64,000 nt of DNA from Pelotomaculum sp. (GTDB lineage: Bacteria > Bacillota > Desulfotomaculia > Desulfotomaculales > Pelotomaculaceae), in assembly GCA_018435055.1 (NCBI GenBank), contig JAHDOA010000018.1, forward strand, positions 124,001 through 188,000. The letters are read 5' to 3'. Below are positions 53,373 through 62,877 of this stretch, piece by piece; positions within the stretch are counted from its first letter, which is position 1, and each line of letters begins with the position of its first letter. Position numbers and translations under genes: made by a program. The notes below the pieces were generated by a model. It saw only the letters and a program-made list of their open reading frames with translations. It ran no database searches and was not told where the DNA came from.

Positions 53373-54089
53373 TTATTTTCCCGTGAACAACTGGGTAACC
53401 ACAACCCCGTTTGGTGTTTTAACAATACCTATGCCGATTGTAGTATGCATAGGATTCATGATATTTGTCCTGTGCCCCTCGCTGTTCATGAAAAGATCGT
53501 GCGCCCTTTGGGTTGTGGCGGCCTTTGCGATATTTTCCGCTCCCATAACCCGGTATGAAACACCAGCTTTCTTTTCCATGTCTAAAGCGCTGCCATAGGT
53601 TGGGGAGGTATGGCTGAAATAATTGTTTTGGTACATATCCTGGCTTTTCATTCTGGCCAGTTCTACTAATTTGGTGTCCACAGTAAATGCTGGGAGCCCT
53701 GCTTTTGCCCTTTCCTGGTTTACCAGATCCAACATCATTTTCTCATCCGCACTCTGCACCGAAGAGCCCTGATCTACTGGTGGTGTAGTCGGGTTGGTCG
53801 GTGTTGTTGGTGTGGTTGGTGTCGTCGGTGTAGTCGTTCTACCTGTGTATTTGCCATAGTTGCTGCCGTAATATTTGTCCCAGTATGACCCCGGTGTTGT
53901 TACCTGTGCCGCTGGCGTTGCCGGCGCTGCCGGCTTTGTGCCGCTGTCTGCGAAGTATTTATCCCAATACGCATACATCGAGCTATCAACCGGGTACGGA
54001 TTAACAGCCGCACTGGCGGCAGTCAACATTAAAGAAAACATTAACAAGCAGGTTGCAAACACATACAGGAGGCGCCTGATTCTGGACAT
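53373..54089 (-). CDS. Secreted CAP (SCP/PR1)-domain protein with Thr/Pro linker
   Basis: A 238-residue protein starting at the ATG at 54089, eight bases after AAAGGGG. Residues 1-28 are a signal peptide (RRLLYVFATCLLMFSLMLTA). Residues ~30-80 hold two copies of a YWDKY motif (SMYAYWDKYFADSG, GSYWDKYYGSNYG). A Thr/Pro repeat linker (TTPTTPTTPT) follows, then the CAP domain from ~115 with DLVNQERAKAGLPAF, MYQNNYFSHTSPTYG, AENIAKA and GHRTNIMNPMHTTIGIGI. The layout is that of YkwD-type proteins found in spore and cell-wall fractions. Exported; precise role unknown. Confidence 0.92.
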   Translation of the reverse strand: MSRIRRLLYVFATCLLMFSLMLTAASAAVNPYPVDSSMYAYWDKYFADSGTKPAAPATPAAQVTTPGSYWDKYYGSNYGKYTGRTTTPTTPTTPTTPTNPTTPPVDQGSSVQSADEKMMLDLVNQERAKAGLPAFTVDTKLVELARMKSQDMYQNNYFSHTSPTYGSALDMEKKAGVSYRVMGAENIAKAATTQRAHDLFMNSEGHRTNIMNPMHTTIGIGIVKTPNGVVVTQLFTGK

Positions 54090-54396
54090 ATCCATTTCCC
54101 CTTTCCCATTGTTCCGGGAAAGCTGACAAACGGTCAAATTCGCCCTGTCAAACTATTATTGACAACCCTTGGCCAGCATCCCGTTCCAGAGTGATATTTC
54201 TGGAAGATAGCATAGAAATTATATATTCCCTCGTATTGTTTGACAAAGCTCTTTCTGGAACGTGGACAGGCTTTTCGGTTTATGAAATATATTTTTCGTC
54301 TGTACAATGGATTATGTTCAAAATCTAGGCAAGGTGGTAAAAATTACACCCTTTCTTAGTAGTTTTTATAGCCCGGCACGCCGGTTAGCAGTGCCT
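54090..54396. other. 307-bp region upstream of the CAP-domain gene
   Basis: No gene. It holds an inverted repeat TTCCAGA (54184-54190) / TCTGGAA (54199-54205) about 95 bp upstream of the CAP start, and a second TTTCTGGAAC half-site near 54250. These may be operator sites for a repressor or an ECF-type regulator. The rest is AT-rich without visible signals. Confidence 0.5.
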
Positions 54397-54609
54397 TCAA
54401 CCACCGCCTGATGAAGATATGCCGATTGAACTCAACACAGCTTTGATTCTGCTCGGATATACCCTGGTAGGGTTGTAGGATATTTTTACACCGTCCGGCG
54501 GGTAAATCTGGACATTGCTGACACCCTTAATACCCATGACGGCATCCTTAAGTCTTTTGGCTTTTTCACTGTCCTGCATCCCTTTTATTACAAGGTTCAT
54601 TAAATACAC
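54397..54609 (-). CDS. Small heavy-metal-associated (HMA) fold protein lacking the CxxC motif
   Basis: A 70-residue protein with ferredoxin-like HMA spacing (NLVIKGMQDSEKAKRLKDAV, GIKGVSNVQIYPPDGVKISY, SRIKAVLSSIGIS) but no Cys at all, so it cannot bind copper in the usual way. Start GTG at 54609 lies eight bases after GGGGAG. It is followed by no obvious partner; the Cys-rich gene lies just upstream on the same strand, past a terminator. Confidence 0.75.
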   Translation of the reverse strand: MYLMNLVIKGMQDSEKAKRLKDAVMGIKGVSNVQIYPPDGVKISYNPTRVYPSRIKAVLSSIGISSSGGG

Positions 54610-54640
54610 TATAATTACTCCCCGTTTTAATGATTAATTT

Positions 54641-54669
54641 AATTAGGAGCGGGTGGACCGCTCCTAATT
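54641..54669 (-). terminator. Terminator after the Cys-rich protein gene
   Basis: AATTAGGAGCGG (54641-54652) and CCGCTCCTAATT (54658-54669) are perfect 12-bp complements with a five-base loop, two bases past the stop codon. The T-run is weak (AATTAAATT). Confidence 0.7.
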
Positions 54670-54670
54670 C

Positions 54671-55252
54671 TTAACAATTTGTTGCTACCGGCGGACATTG
54701 CGGCGGGAATAACGCGGGCGGACACACAAACGGGCCTTCCGGGGAAACCTGTTCACACAATGCCGGTGTGCAGAAACCGAAGCTGGGGATCAGTATTTTC
54801 ACTATGGCCACGGACTGAATGACAATGCAGAGGTCAAATGTGCAGCAGATTTGATTGCCGAGTATCAGGCAGGGTCCGCAGGCGGTATTGACAATTTCGC
54901 AGTTTGTGAATGTTCCCTCGGGAGCGCAGAGAACAACTGTCTTGGTGAAGCTAAACGTGAGGTTTCTGAACGTTTGTATTACATCTCCCTCAGCGTTTAA
55001 TACCTCTAGTTTATAGCAGACTACTACCGCAAAAGTAACATTTGACCTTCCCGCTGCGTTAGGCACGGACCTGCTTACCTCGTTGCAGGAGGTGTTTTTG
55101 ATGGTGCATCTGACTGTGGCCCCTGCCGGCGGCATAAATGTACCCAGGGGGGTACAGATGTTTTCGCGGCGCTCCGCCTGAAAACAAAAATCATAAACCT
55201 TTGGTACCTCGATACAGATGGTTTCTAACTGTCTCAAACTTTCCATTTCCAT
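54671..55252 (-). CDS. Cysteine-rich protein, possibly spore-associated, unknown family
   Basis: A 193-residue protein with 18 Cys, starting at the ATG at 55252 nine bases after GGAGGG (the frame is open 17 codons further). It begins MEMESLRQLETICIEVPKVYD, contains beta-like segments (RCTIKNTSC, TFTNCEIVNTACGPC, NQICCTFDLC) and a proline/Cys tail (FVCPPALFPPQCPP). There is no signal peptide or membrane segment. The Cys content and the start resemble small spore-coat or exosporium proteins of Clostridia, but I do not recognise a named family. Confidence 0.75.
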   Translation of the reverse strand: MEMESLRQLETICIEVPKVYDFCFQAERRENICTPLGTFMPPAGATVRCTIKNTSCNEVSRSVPNAAGRSNVTFAVVVCYKLEVLNAEGDVIQTFRNLTFSFTKTVVLCAPEGTFTNCEIVNTACGPCLILGNQICCTFDLCIVIQSVAIVKILIPSFGFCTPALCEQVSPEGPFVCPPALFPPQCPPVATNC

Positions 55253-55399
55253 AAATTTATGCCCTCCTCTTATTATTCCGGTTATTGTCACCAGATAATA
55301 CAAAATATGTAAAGGGCTTTAAATTGGTGAAAAATTTCAGGAAAATTTTTGTATAACTTTTGTCTGCAGTAATGCATAGGATATTGCGAGGTGATCCAA

Positions 55400-55822
55400 T
55401 TGTTACAAAAAGTATATTTCAGTCGTTACCAGCAGGCAATAGAACGAAGCCTGTCTTCCCGCAGGCATGCGCAAAAAGCTGTAATAAACAAAAGCGCCTG
55501 CAGTGAAGATAGCGCTCCGGGAAAACTTGAGCCGGGCCAGCCTGCAGGAGCAGAAGAACAATCGTGCAGTATAACGAAGGATATTGCCAGAGAGCATGCA
55601 GGTAAAAGCGTTATCAACGGGTTTAAAGAAATAGCGCCTGGCATATACCAGTTCTTTCAGTTTACGCCCGGTGGGAAAGGATATGGGGCGCCGCCCAAAT
55701 TATTCCCTATAATGTTCAATCCCGGTCAGCCCCATAGTAAATGCGAACCAGAATTTCAACGGGTTGACGGGCTGCCCGGGCCTTATCAGCATTACAGCAC
55801 ACCGGTTTTCCAATTTACCTGA
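55400..55822 (+). CDS. Unknown 140-residue protein
   Basis: The frame opens at a GTG at 55391, but a TTG at 55400 lies eight bases after GCGAGG and is the better start. The N-terminal half is basic and then low in complexity (SEDSAPGKLEPGQPAGAEEQS); the C-terminal half has IAPGIYQFFQFTPGGKGYGAPP and PGPYQHYSTPVFQF. No recognised domain, signal peptide or membrane segment. The gene has a terminator just downstream, and is divergent from the Cys-rich gene, which suggests shared regulation. Coding status is likely but not proven. Confidence 0.55.
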   Translation: MLQKVYFSRYQQAIERSLSSRRHAQKAVINKSACSEDSAPGKLEPGQPAGAEEQSCSITKDIAREHAGKSVINGFKEIAPGIYQFFQFTPGGKGYGAPPKLFPIMFNPGQPHSKCEPEFQRVDGLPGPYQHYSTPVFQFT

Positions 55823-55837
55823 AAAAAACCTTTTAAA

Positions 55838-55892
55838 CCCGCTGTCAGCGGGCGCCCAGAAAAATAAAAAACGCCCGCAGGAAACGGGCGTA
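55838..55892 (-). terminator. Two hairpins forming a bidirectional terminator
   Basis: CCCGCT (55838-55843) with AGCGGG (55847-55852) follows the plus-strand gene. ACGCCCG (55871-55877) with CGGGCGT (55885-55891) is followed on the minus strand by TTTTTTATTTTT and lies 18 bp after the coiled-coil gene stop. Confidence 0.8.
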
Positions 55893-55909
55893 GCCGGGGG
55901 TTGTTAGTG

Positions 55910-57313
55910 TCAAAGCGATTGTTTGTCACGTTTTTCAAAAAAGGTACAAATTTTTAGAATAATGAACACCAGGGGATTTCTCATCCTTTCTTCCATTCTT
56001 TTGTATCCTTCCCTGGCTGCAGCCAGTTCCTGCTGGGCCATCAGGTAAGAACGCTGGAAATCCTCTTCTGACTTGAGGATTATCTTTAAATCATTGCCAA
56101 GGTCTTTGATTTCTTCCTGCAGCCTGCTGTTCTCAATTGCGGCCGAGGATTTCTCTCTTTCTAATTTCAATTTCAAATCAATTATTTCAGTTTGCAGTTC
56201 TGCTATTCTAATGCCGTGCTGCTCTTTTATTTCAGCGAGTTTTATTTTGTTTTCTCTGTCCCTTTCTTTATACTGCTGCAGTTTTGTGAACAGCCCCTCC
56301 AGATTGCCATGATTTTTAGCCAGCAGTTCCTTCAGCCGCGCCGTCTCATCCTGGGCTTCCTTTGTCCGTTTAACCCATAACCGGCACTGGTATAAAATAC
56401 TGTTAGACTTGGCCTCGAGTTTTGCCAGGTGCTCCCTATAGCGCAGGATTTCTCTCTTACGCAGTGATAGGAGAAGGTCCTTTTCAGCCATCTGGGTTAA
56501 CAAATATTCATGCTGGCCGGCCAATTCCATTCTTTCAGCCAGAGCTGCGGCGGCCTCCCTCTGTCCAGAAACAGCTTCCTGTACCTGTTTTTGCATTGTC
56601 TTCAGCTTGTTTTTCCAGCCCGTCCGGTCACGGTGCCAGCGATTTTTTTGCCTGTTCACAACGCCGAGAAATTTTTTTAGGAGATCCTCGTATAGTACCC
56701 TGGCAGCAGGGTTGTAGGACCAGACACCTTCACCGGCCATTTCAAAATATGAAAACTTTTTTAATACCCCTTCCAAGGTCTTGATGTCTGTTTTGTGCCA
56801 GGAATTAATCAATTTATGGAGCTGCTGTAGTGAAAGGCCGCCTGGATGGATTTTCATGGCCTTTATCAATAGATTTTTCAGGGAGTAATGGCTGGTTTCC
56901 ACTTCCCATTCCGTCAATCCCCAATAACCGTTATCCAGCTGGATAAACCTGCCGTCAGATATCAGGCTTACCTCCTCCGATATTGTCTTTTTCACTTTTT
57001 TCTTTTTGGAATTAGCGTTTTTTAATATTTCTTTCAGGTTTAAAGGCTGGCTCTTCTTGAGGAGTAGTGAGTAAAACTGGTCATTTTCCTTGTTCCCTTC
57101 TAAATCTAAACGCCAATTATCTTTTTCTTTGTAAAAACACGGATTTTGATTCAAACAAAGATAAACCCTTTCCTCAACCTGTGACAGTGAATAATCCTTC
57201 AGCATTCTTCTTTGCACATGAGGCGCCAGCTCCGCCACAGAAAGGGCTTCAAAAAAGAATAGTGTTTTCTTCAGCACATCGGTTAGGGAATTAAGCTTCC
57301 CACCCATTTGCAT
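55910..57313 (-). CDS. Winged-helix and coiled-coil protein, unknown function
   Basis: A 467-residue protein. Residues ~5-70 (LTDVLKKTLFFFEALSVAEL) and ~145-210 (SLKNLLIKAMKIHPGGLSLQ, LEGVLKKFSYFEMAGEGVW) resemble repeated winged-helix units of the HARE-HTH/RpoE-delta kind. Residues ~215-440 are one long, highly charged coiled coil. The last 20 residues include a hydrophobic patch (NPLVFIILKICTFFEKR) that might touch the membrane. The combination suggests a DNA- or RNA polymerase-linked scaffold. It is a single-gene unit. Function is not inferable from context. Confidence 0.75.
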   Translation of the reverse strand: MQMGGKLNSLTDVLKKTLFFFEALSVAELAPHVQRRMLKDYSLSQVEERVYLCLNQNPCFYKEKDNWRLDLEGNKENDQFYSLLLKKSQPLNLKEILKNANSKKKKVKKTISEEVSLISDGRFIQLDNGYWGLTEWEVETSHYSLKNLLIKAMKIHPGGLSLQQLHKLINSWHKTDIKTLEGVLKKFSYFEMAGEGVWSYNPAARVLYEDLLKKFLGVVNRQKNRWHRDRTGWKNKLKTMQKQVQEAVSGQREAAAALAERMELAGQHEYLLTQMAEKDLLLSLRKREILRYREHLAKLEAKSNSILYQCRLWVKRTKEAQDETARLKELLAKNHGNLEGLFTKLQQYKERDRENKIKLAEIKEQHGIRIAELQTEIIDLKLKLEREKSSAAIENSRLQEEIKDLGNDLKIILKSEEDFQRSYLMAQQELAAAREGYKRMEERMRNPLVFIILKICTFFEKRDKQSL

Positions 57314-57658
57314 GTCTCACCTACCTTGCAAAATAAAAGTATAGAGGTTTTATTTAATATAAATTCATTCTAGATTTATATATTCCTTTATTTTCCATCA
57401 GGATATTTGTAGTTTTATTACTTTGTTATTCAACAAAATTTTCAAGGAAAAAAAACGTAAATAAAGCACTATTACAGTTGATTAAAAATACCATATTGAA
57501 ATATAATAAGGTAAGCGGTTGATATACAGTTATAAACGGTTAAATAGTACCCCTTAACGGCAGAGGTGCGTATAGGTTAATAAAATAATTAGCCCGCGAG
57601 CGGTTGTTTTTATGGTTGAATGGAAATACGTCCATCATCTTTGATTAGAGGTGAAGTG
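57314..57658. other. 345-bp region before acuA
   Basis: No gene. It includes a plausible SigA promoter on the plus strand, TTGATT (57478-57483) and TATAAT (57502-57507), 18 bases apart, giving a leader of about 145 bases before acuA. The left part, upstream of the coiled-coil gene, is AT-rich with no clear signals. Confidence 0.55.
57478..57507 (+). promoter_or_regulatory. SigA-type promoter upstream of acuA
   Basis: TTGATT and TATAAT with 18-base spacing. The leader is unusually long for the gene (about 145 bases). Confidence 0.55.
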
Positions 57659-58285
57659 ATGGTGCTTGCATGTTATGAACTAGAAAATCCGGCGAAATTA
57701 AACAATGATTACCTTTTGGAAGGTCCGGTAGTATCCAAATCCCTGGAAAACCTTAAAATCAACCAGCATTTAACTAATTTCCGCCCGGCGGAGGAACAAA
57801 AAAAAGCCTTGATTGCCATATCTAAAATGCCAAAGGGCATGATTTACATTGCCCGTTCCGGTAGTGAAATTGTTGGCTATGTTACATTTCACTATCCAGA
57901 TGAGTATTTCAGGTGGGGCAAACATCCAAAAGTATTAGAGCTAGGCGGTATTGAAATCAGCCCCGAATGGCGCAAAAAAGGTATTGCGGAGGCTTTACTG
58001 GAAGAAGCCTTTCGCAACCCGGTAATGGAAGATTTTATTGTTGTTACTCTTGAGTTTTGCTGGCATTGGGACTTAAAGGGAAATGGTCTGGAGATTTTTG
58101 AATACCAGAAAATGCTGGAAAAGCTATTTGGGATGGTCAACCTGAAAAGACGCGCGACAGATGACCCCGACATCGCCGAACATCCCGCAAACGTCTTGAT
58201 GGTAAGGTATGGAAAGAATGTCAGCACAAAAGATATTTTGCTTTTTGAAGATATGCTGTTTGAGGGAAGGGCTGAGTTTCATTAA
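57659..58285 (+). CDS. acuA: AcuA-like GNAT acetyltransferase
   Basis: A 208-residue protein, close to the 210 of B. subtilis AcuA, when started at the ATG at 57659 after AGAGGTG (the frame is open 13 codons further). It has KMPKGMIYIARSGSEIVGYVTFH (~62-84) and the acetyl-CoA loop ISPEWRKKGIAEALL (~107-121). AcuA acetylates and switches off acetyl-CoA synthetase in Bacillus. A deacetylase-like gene at 28988-30349 could act in the opposite direction. In an acetate-producing syntroph this pair would control acetyl-CoA/acetate exchange; that link is inferred. Confidence 0.85.
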   Translation: MVLACYELENPAKLNNDYLLEGPVVSKSLENLKINQHLTNFRPAEEQKKALIAISKMPKGMIYIARSGSEIVGYVTFHYPDEYFRWGKHPKVLELGGIEISPEWRKKGIAEALLEEAFRNPVMEDFIVVTLEFCWHWDLKGNGLEIFEYQKMLEKLFGMVNLKRRATDDPDIAEHPANVLMVRYGKNVSTKDILLFEDMLFEGRAEFH

Positions 58286-58318
58286 AAAGCCTGCTTGCCA
58301 CGGGGCAAAGCAGGCTTT
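58286..58318 (+). terminator. Terminator between acuA and guaB
   Basis: AAAGCCTGCTTGCC (58286-58299) pairs with GGCAAAGCAGGCTTT (58304-58318), one bulged A. T-rich sequence follows and A-rich sequence precedes it, so it could serve both converging genes. Confidence 0.8.
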
Positions 58319-58351
58319 GACTTTTGTACCTGGATTGGATTTGATTTCGAC

Positions 58352-59869
<1,518 letters not shown>

Positions 59870-59871
59870 TT

Positions 59872-59880
59872 ATTATAGCA
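59872..59880 (-). promoter_or_regulatory. Extended -10 promoter element of guaB
   Basis: Read on the minus strand TGCTATAAT is an extended -10 (TGn plus perfect TATAAT). No strong -35 is present. The leader to the guaB ATG would be about 50 bases. Confidence 0.5.
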
Positions 59881-59977
59881 TAGTTATCGCAGGGAATGTA
59901 CAAGCAATTTTAAGTTGGCGCTGGTTATAGAATACAGTATACAGTATACAAAACAGATATGGCTGGATAACAATCTT

Positions 59978-60211
59978 CTAATCCTGGCCCATCACTGAAT
60001 CGATGCCATGGCTGTAGAAACGATCCCGCAGATGATATATGAGGTTTTCAGATACACCTAAATCCTCCGCAATCTCCCCATCGGTTTTATCGCTCTTTAT
60101 GCCTTCTATGAAATTATCCACATCCACCCCTGCCTCACCGGCCATTTCCTTCAGGCTTGGTTCAGCGCTCCAGGGAACCCTGCTCAGTATATAGGAATCA
60201 TTTTCTCCCAC
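59978..60211 (-). CDS. Small helix-turn-helix protein
   Basis: A 77-residue protein. The C-terminal half (KSDKTDGEIAEDLGVSENLIYHLRDRFYSHG in two parts, residues ~40-70) has the layout of a helix-turn-helix DNA-binding motif. The N-terminal half is acidic (PSLKEMAGEAGVDVDNFIEGI). It lies between guaB and the cobalamin genes; whether it regulates either is unknown. Confidence 0.7.
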   Translation of the reverse strand: MGENDSYILSRVPWSAEPSLKEMAGEAGVDVDNFIEGIKSDKTDGEIAEDLGVSENLIYHLRDRFYSHGIDSVMGQD

Positions 60212-60281
60212 ACTAAAACACCCCCGGTTTTTTATTTATTGTTTCCGGTCGCAGGCAATTAATGCGCATTTTATTTTCTTT

Positions 60282-60902
60282 TTAAGGAAACTCGAGGTGG
60301 GAGTGATCATTAAAAAGCATTAGTATGCCTTTATCCCATTCGGGGAAATCGATTATATTCAAGCAGGCGTTATCCTGGCGCAGACGCCAGTGTTCATTCA
60401 AATCCATGCCCAGCACAGTACCGACAACACTTCTTATAACCCCGCCATGCGTTACCAGCAGGATATTGCCCCCGCTGCGGCTTTCTACTATGTTTTTAAC
60501 AACCGTGACAGTCCGCTTGACCAGGTCACCCAGCGATTCACCGCCCGGCGCCCTGGTTTGCAGGGGTGTTTTCCACCACTGTTTTATTTCTTCCGGGTAC
60601 AGCCCCTGTATCTCATTGATGCTAAACCCTTCCCACCTGCCAAAACTTATCTCTCTTAGCTCCTGCAGTGTCTTTATATCCTGGTTATTGTGGTACTGCG
60701 CAATGATCCGGGCGGTTTCATAGGCCCTGGCCAGGTCACTGGCGTAGAACTGATCAAATTTTAAACCGGACAGACGTCTGCCCAGTAGCTCGGCCTGTCG
60801 TCGCCCATTGTCAGACAACGTCACATTGGCATGGCCCTGTAATTTCGAAGCGACGTTCCAAACGGTTTCCCCATGTCTGATCATGTATATACGGCAGCTC
60901 AT
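60282..60902 (-). CDS. cobC: Histidine phosphatase, probable alpha-ribazole phosphatase
   Basis: A 206-residue phosphoglycerate-mutase-like phosphatase. The catalytic RHGE is in YMIRHGETVWNV (residues 6-17), GGESLGDLVKR at ~123, and the second histidine in LLVTHGGVIRSVVG (~152-165). It follows cobD by seven bases, and the company of cobD, cobS and cbiB points to CobC, which removes phosphate from alpha-ribazole 5'-phosphate (or from the cobamide phosphate). A generic phosphatase cannot be excluded by sequence alone. Confidence 0.85.
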   Translation of the reverse strand: MSCRIYMIRHGETVWNVASKLQGHANVTLSDNGRRQAELLGRRLSGLKFDQFYASDLARAYETARIIAQYHNNQDIKTLQELREISFGRWEGFSINEIQGLYPEEIKQWWKTPLQTRAPGGESLGDLVKRTVTVVKNIVESRSGGNILLVTHGGVIRSVVGTVLGMDLNEHWRLRQDNACLNIIDFPEWDKGILMLFNDHSHLEFP

Positions 60903-60909
60903 TATAATT

Positions 60910-62004
60910 TTATTTTCCTTTCAGTATATCTTTTATAGCGCTCAGCAGGATTTCGTTATCCCGCCTGTTTTTTACCGCTATCCTGATGTAGCGGCCGGCT
61001 AGTCCGCTGAACCCGTTGCAGTCTCTAACCAGAATCCCCCGCCTGCCCAGCAGTTCTGTCAATTCACTTGATTTCAGGCCGCTTTCGCTTACATTCAACA
61101 GGATAAAATTTGCCGCCCCCGGCAGCGGTCTTAAGCCGGGAATGCTCTGCAGTTCCTCAAAAAGATATGCTCTTTCTCTGTGCACCAGCGTATTGGTCCG
61201 TTCCATATGTTCCTGGTCATTAAGGCCCGCTATGCCCGCTACCTGGGCCAGAGTATTCACGTTCCACGGGTCTTTCGCGGCGTCCATCCTTTTAATAATG
61301 TCTCTGGGGGCTGCAATCGCTCCCAGCCGCAGACCCGGTATGCCAAAAAATTTCGTCAAAGAATACAAAACGGCCAGGTTGGCGTTACTCCCTACAGTAG
61401 TCATTATGGAATAAAGGGCGCGCTGCTGTACAAAATCCATAAAAGCTTCGTCAATTACAACCAGTACACCGTGTTTTGCAGCATGCTCAAGTATCTGTTC
61501 TATGGCAGCTCTTTCAACCAGTCTTCCGGTAGGATTATTGGGATTGCATATAAAAAGCAGGTCGACCTGTGGTATGAGATTAATAATCCCCTCGACTGGC
61601 AGGCTAAACCCTTCTTCCTCAAGCATTTCAACCGTAAACACTTCCCCGCCCTGGCTGAGAACAGCAAGCCCGTACTCACAAAAAGTCGGCACAGGAATTA
61701 GCGCCTTTTTACACCCAGTATTACGCACTAACAGGTAAATTAGTTCAGCCGCGCCGTTGCCCATTAAAAGCTGGTCCCTTTCGATACCCAGGTAATCCGC
61801 CAGGAGTTCCCTTAATTCAGTACAGTCGGGGTCGGGATAATTGATAATTGTACCGAGATTATTTGTTATGGCCTCAAAGATTTTTTTTGAAGGCCCCAGC
61901 GGATTGATATTTGCGCTAAAATCAATAATTTTCTCTTTGGATAGCCCATATTTTTTTGAAGCGAGGGCAATATTGCCCCCGTGAATATGTACAAGTTGCC
62001 GCAA
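60910..62004 (-). CDS. cobD: L-threonine-O-3-phosphate decarboxylase (histidinol-phosphate aminotransferase-like)
   Basis: A 364-residue fold-type I PLP enzyme. It begins MRQLVHIHGGNIALASKKYG, with DFSANINPLGPSK (~28-40) typical of CobD, FICNPNNPTGRLVE (~150), the PLP lysine region YSLTKFFGIPGLRLG (~213) and a C-terminal RIAVKNRRDNEIL. It makes (R)-1-amino-2-propanol phosphate for the nucleotide loop of cobalamin. The HIHGGN start and the operon distinguish it from HisC. It is 57 bp from cobS. Confidence 0.92.
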   Translation of the reverse strand: MRQLVHIHGGNIALASKKYGLSKEKIIDFSANINPLGPSKKIFEAITNNLGTIINYPDPDCTELRELLADYLGIERDQLLMGNGAAELIYLLVRNTGCKKALIPVPTFCEYGLAVLSQGGEVFTVEMLEEEGFSLPVEGIINLIPQVDLLFICNPNNPTGRLVERAAIEQILEHAAKHGVLVVIDEAFMDFVQQRALYSIMTTVGSNANLAVLYSLTKFFGIPGLRLGAIAAPRDIIKRMDAAKDPWNVNTLAQVAGIAGLNDQEHMERTNTLVHRERAYLFEELQSIPGLRPLPGAANFILLNVSESGLKSSELTELLGRRGILVRDCNGFSGLAGRYIRIAVKNRRDNEILLSAIKDILKGK

Positions 62005-62061
62005 AAGATTAGGCTCCCTTCCCCAAATGTGTGCAGTGATTTATACAAAGAGAAGTAAGTT

Positions 62062-62802
62062 TTACATTTTACTTAATAGTGGGTAGGCGGCCAGCAGCAG
62101 CAATACCTCACTTAGTTCGTTGATCAGGCCGTATATGTCACCGGTGAGGCCGCCTAATTCCCTGCTTACCCTTTTCCCCACCAGGCATGCGCTCAAGCCA
62201 CCCATTAACATCAGCAGCGCCCCGTAAACACCGAGCACGATCCCGGCGGCTGCGCCTGTTAAAACAGTTGCCAGGAGCAGCTCCCTGACGCCGCAATATT
62301 TCTTGTAGATGGCGCCAAGCCCTTCCTGCCTGGCGTAAGGAAAAATAAATATCGTCAGAGTCATATTCCAGCGGCTTATCGCCGGTACCACCACCAGCAG
62401 TTTAATCAGCATATAGGCGGGAATCCCCACCAGCAGGCTGAATTTAAACAACAGCAGACAAATTGCCCCAATCACACCAAAGGCGCCTACCCGGCTGTCC
62501 CGCATAATTTCGAGCTTTTTTTCACGCTGCCGGCCGCTGAATAAACCGTCGATGCTGTCCATAAAACCGTCCAGGTGGATTCCACCGGTTAAAATAACCA
62601 TTAGCACAATTAGTAGAGAAGCCTGCAGCTGTACCGGCAAATACCACCCTGCCGCCCAAACCACCGCCGCCATTATAGCGCCTATTAAAACGCCTGCCAG
62701 CGGAAAAAATGCCGTAGCCCGGCCGCAGGAAGCCTCGTCAAAAGAGGCATACGGCAGGGGCAGCCTGGTTAAGTGCTGCAGGGCGAATAAAATGCTTTTC
62801 AA
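62062..62802 (-). CDS. cobS: Adenosylcobinamide-GDP ribazoletransferase (cobalamin synthase)
   Basis: A 246-residue integral membrane protein. The signature LTGGIHLDGFMDSIDGLFSGR is at about residues 70-90 (only the family-defining acidic motif LDGFMDSIDG is quoted as such), preceded by FPLAGVLIGAIMAAVVWAAG and followed by several hydrophobic helices. It joins adenosylcobinamide-GDP and alpha-ribazole in the last step of cobalamin assembly. It lies between cbiB and cobD in the same direction. Confidence 0.95.
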   Translation of the reverse strand: MKSILFALQHLTRLPLPYASFDEASCGRATAFFPLAGVLIGAIMAAVVWAAGWYLPVQLQASLLIVLMVILTGGIHLDGFMDSIDGLFSGRQREKKLEIMRDSRVGAFGVIGAICLLLFKFSLLVGIPAYMLIKLLVVVPAISRWNMTLTIFIFPYARQEGLGAIYKKYCGVRELLLATVLTGAAAGIVLGVYGALLMLMGGLSACLVGKRVSRELGGLTGDIYGLINELSEVLLLLAAYPLLSKM

Positions 62803-62877
62803 TAAATATATTCATCCCTTTCTACGGGTGCAACCAATACTGTCATAGTCAGGTTGAAGCAGGTAATTACCAGGTAA

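Noticed and set aside
53770-53835. Repetitive DNA with GGTGT/GTTGG units
   Set aside because: It encodes the Thr/Pro linker of the CAP-domain protein and is explained by codon repetition.
59934-59953. Repeat ATACAGTATACAGTATAC upstream of guaB
   Set aside because: Very short simple repeat; no link to a known operator could be supported.
62803-62877. Possible cobalamin riboswitch before cobS
   Set aside because: The 75-bp gap is too short and lacks the B12-box pattern.
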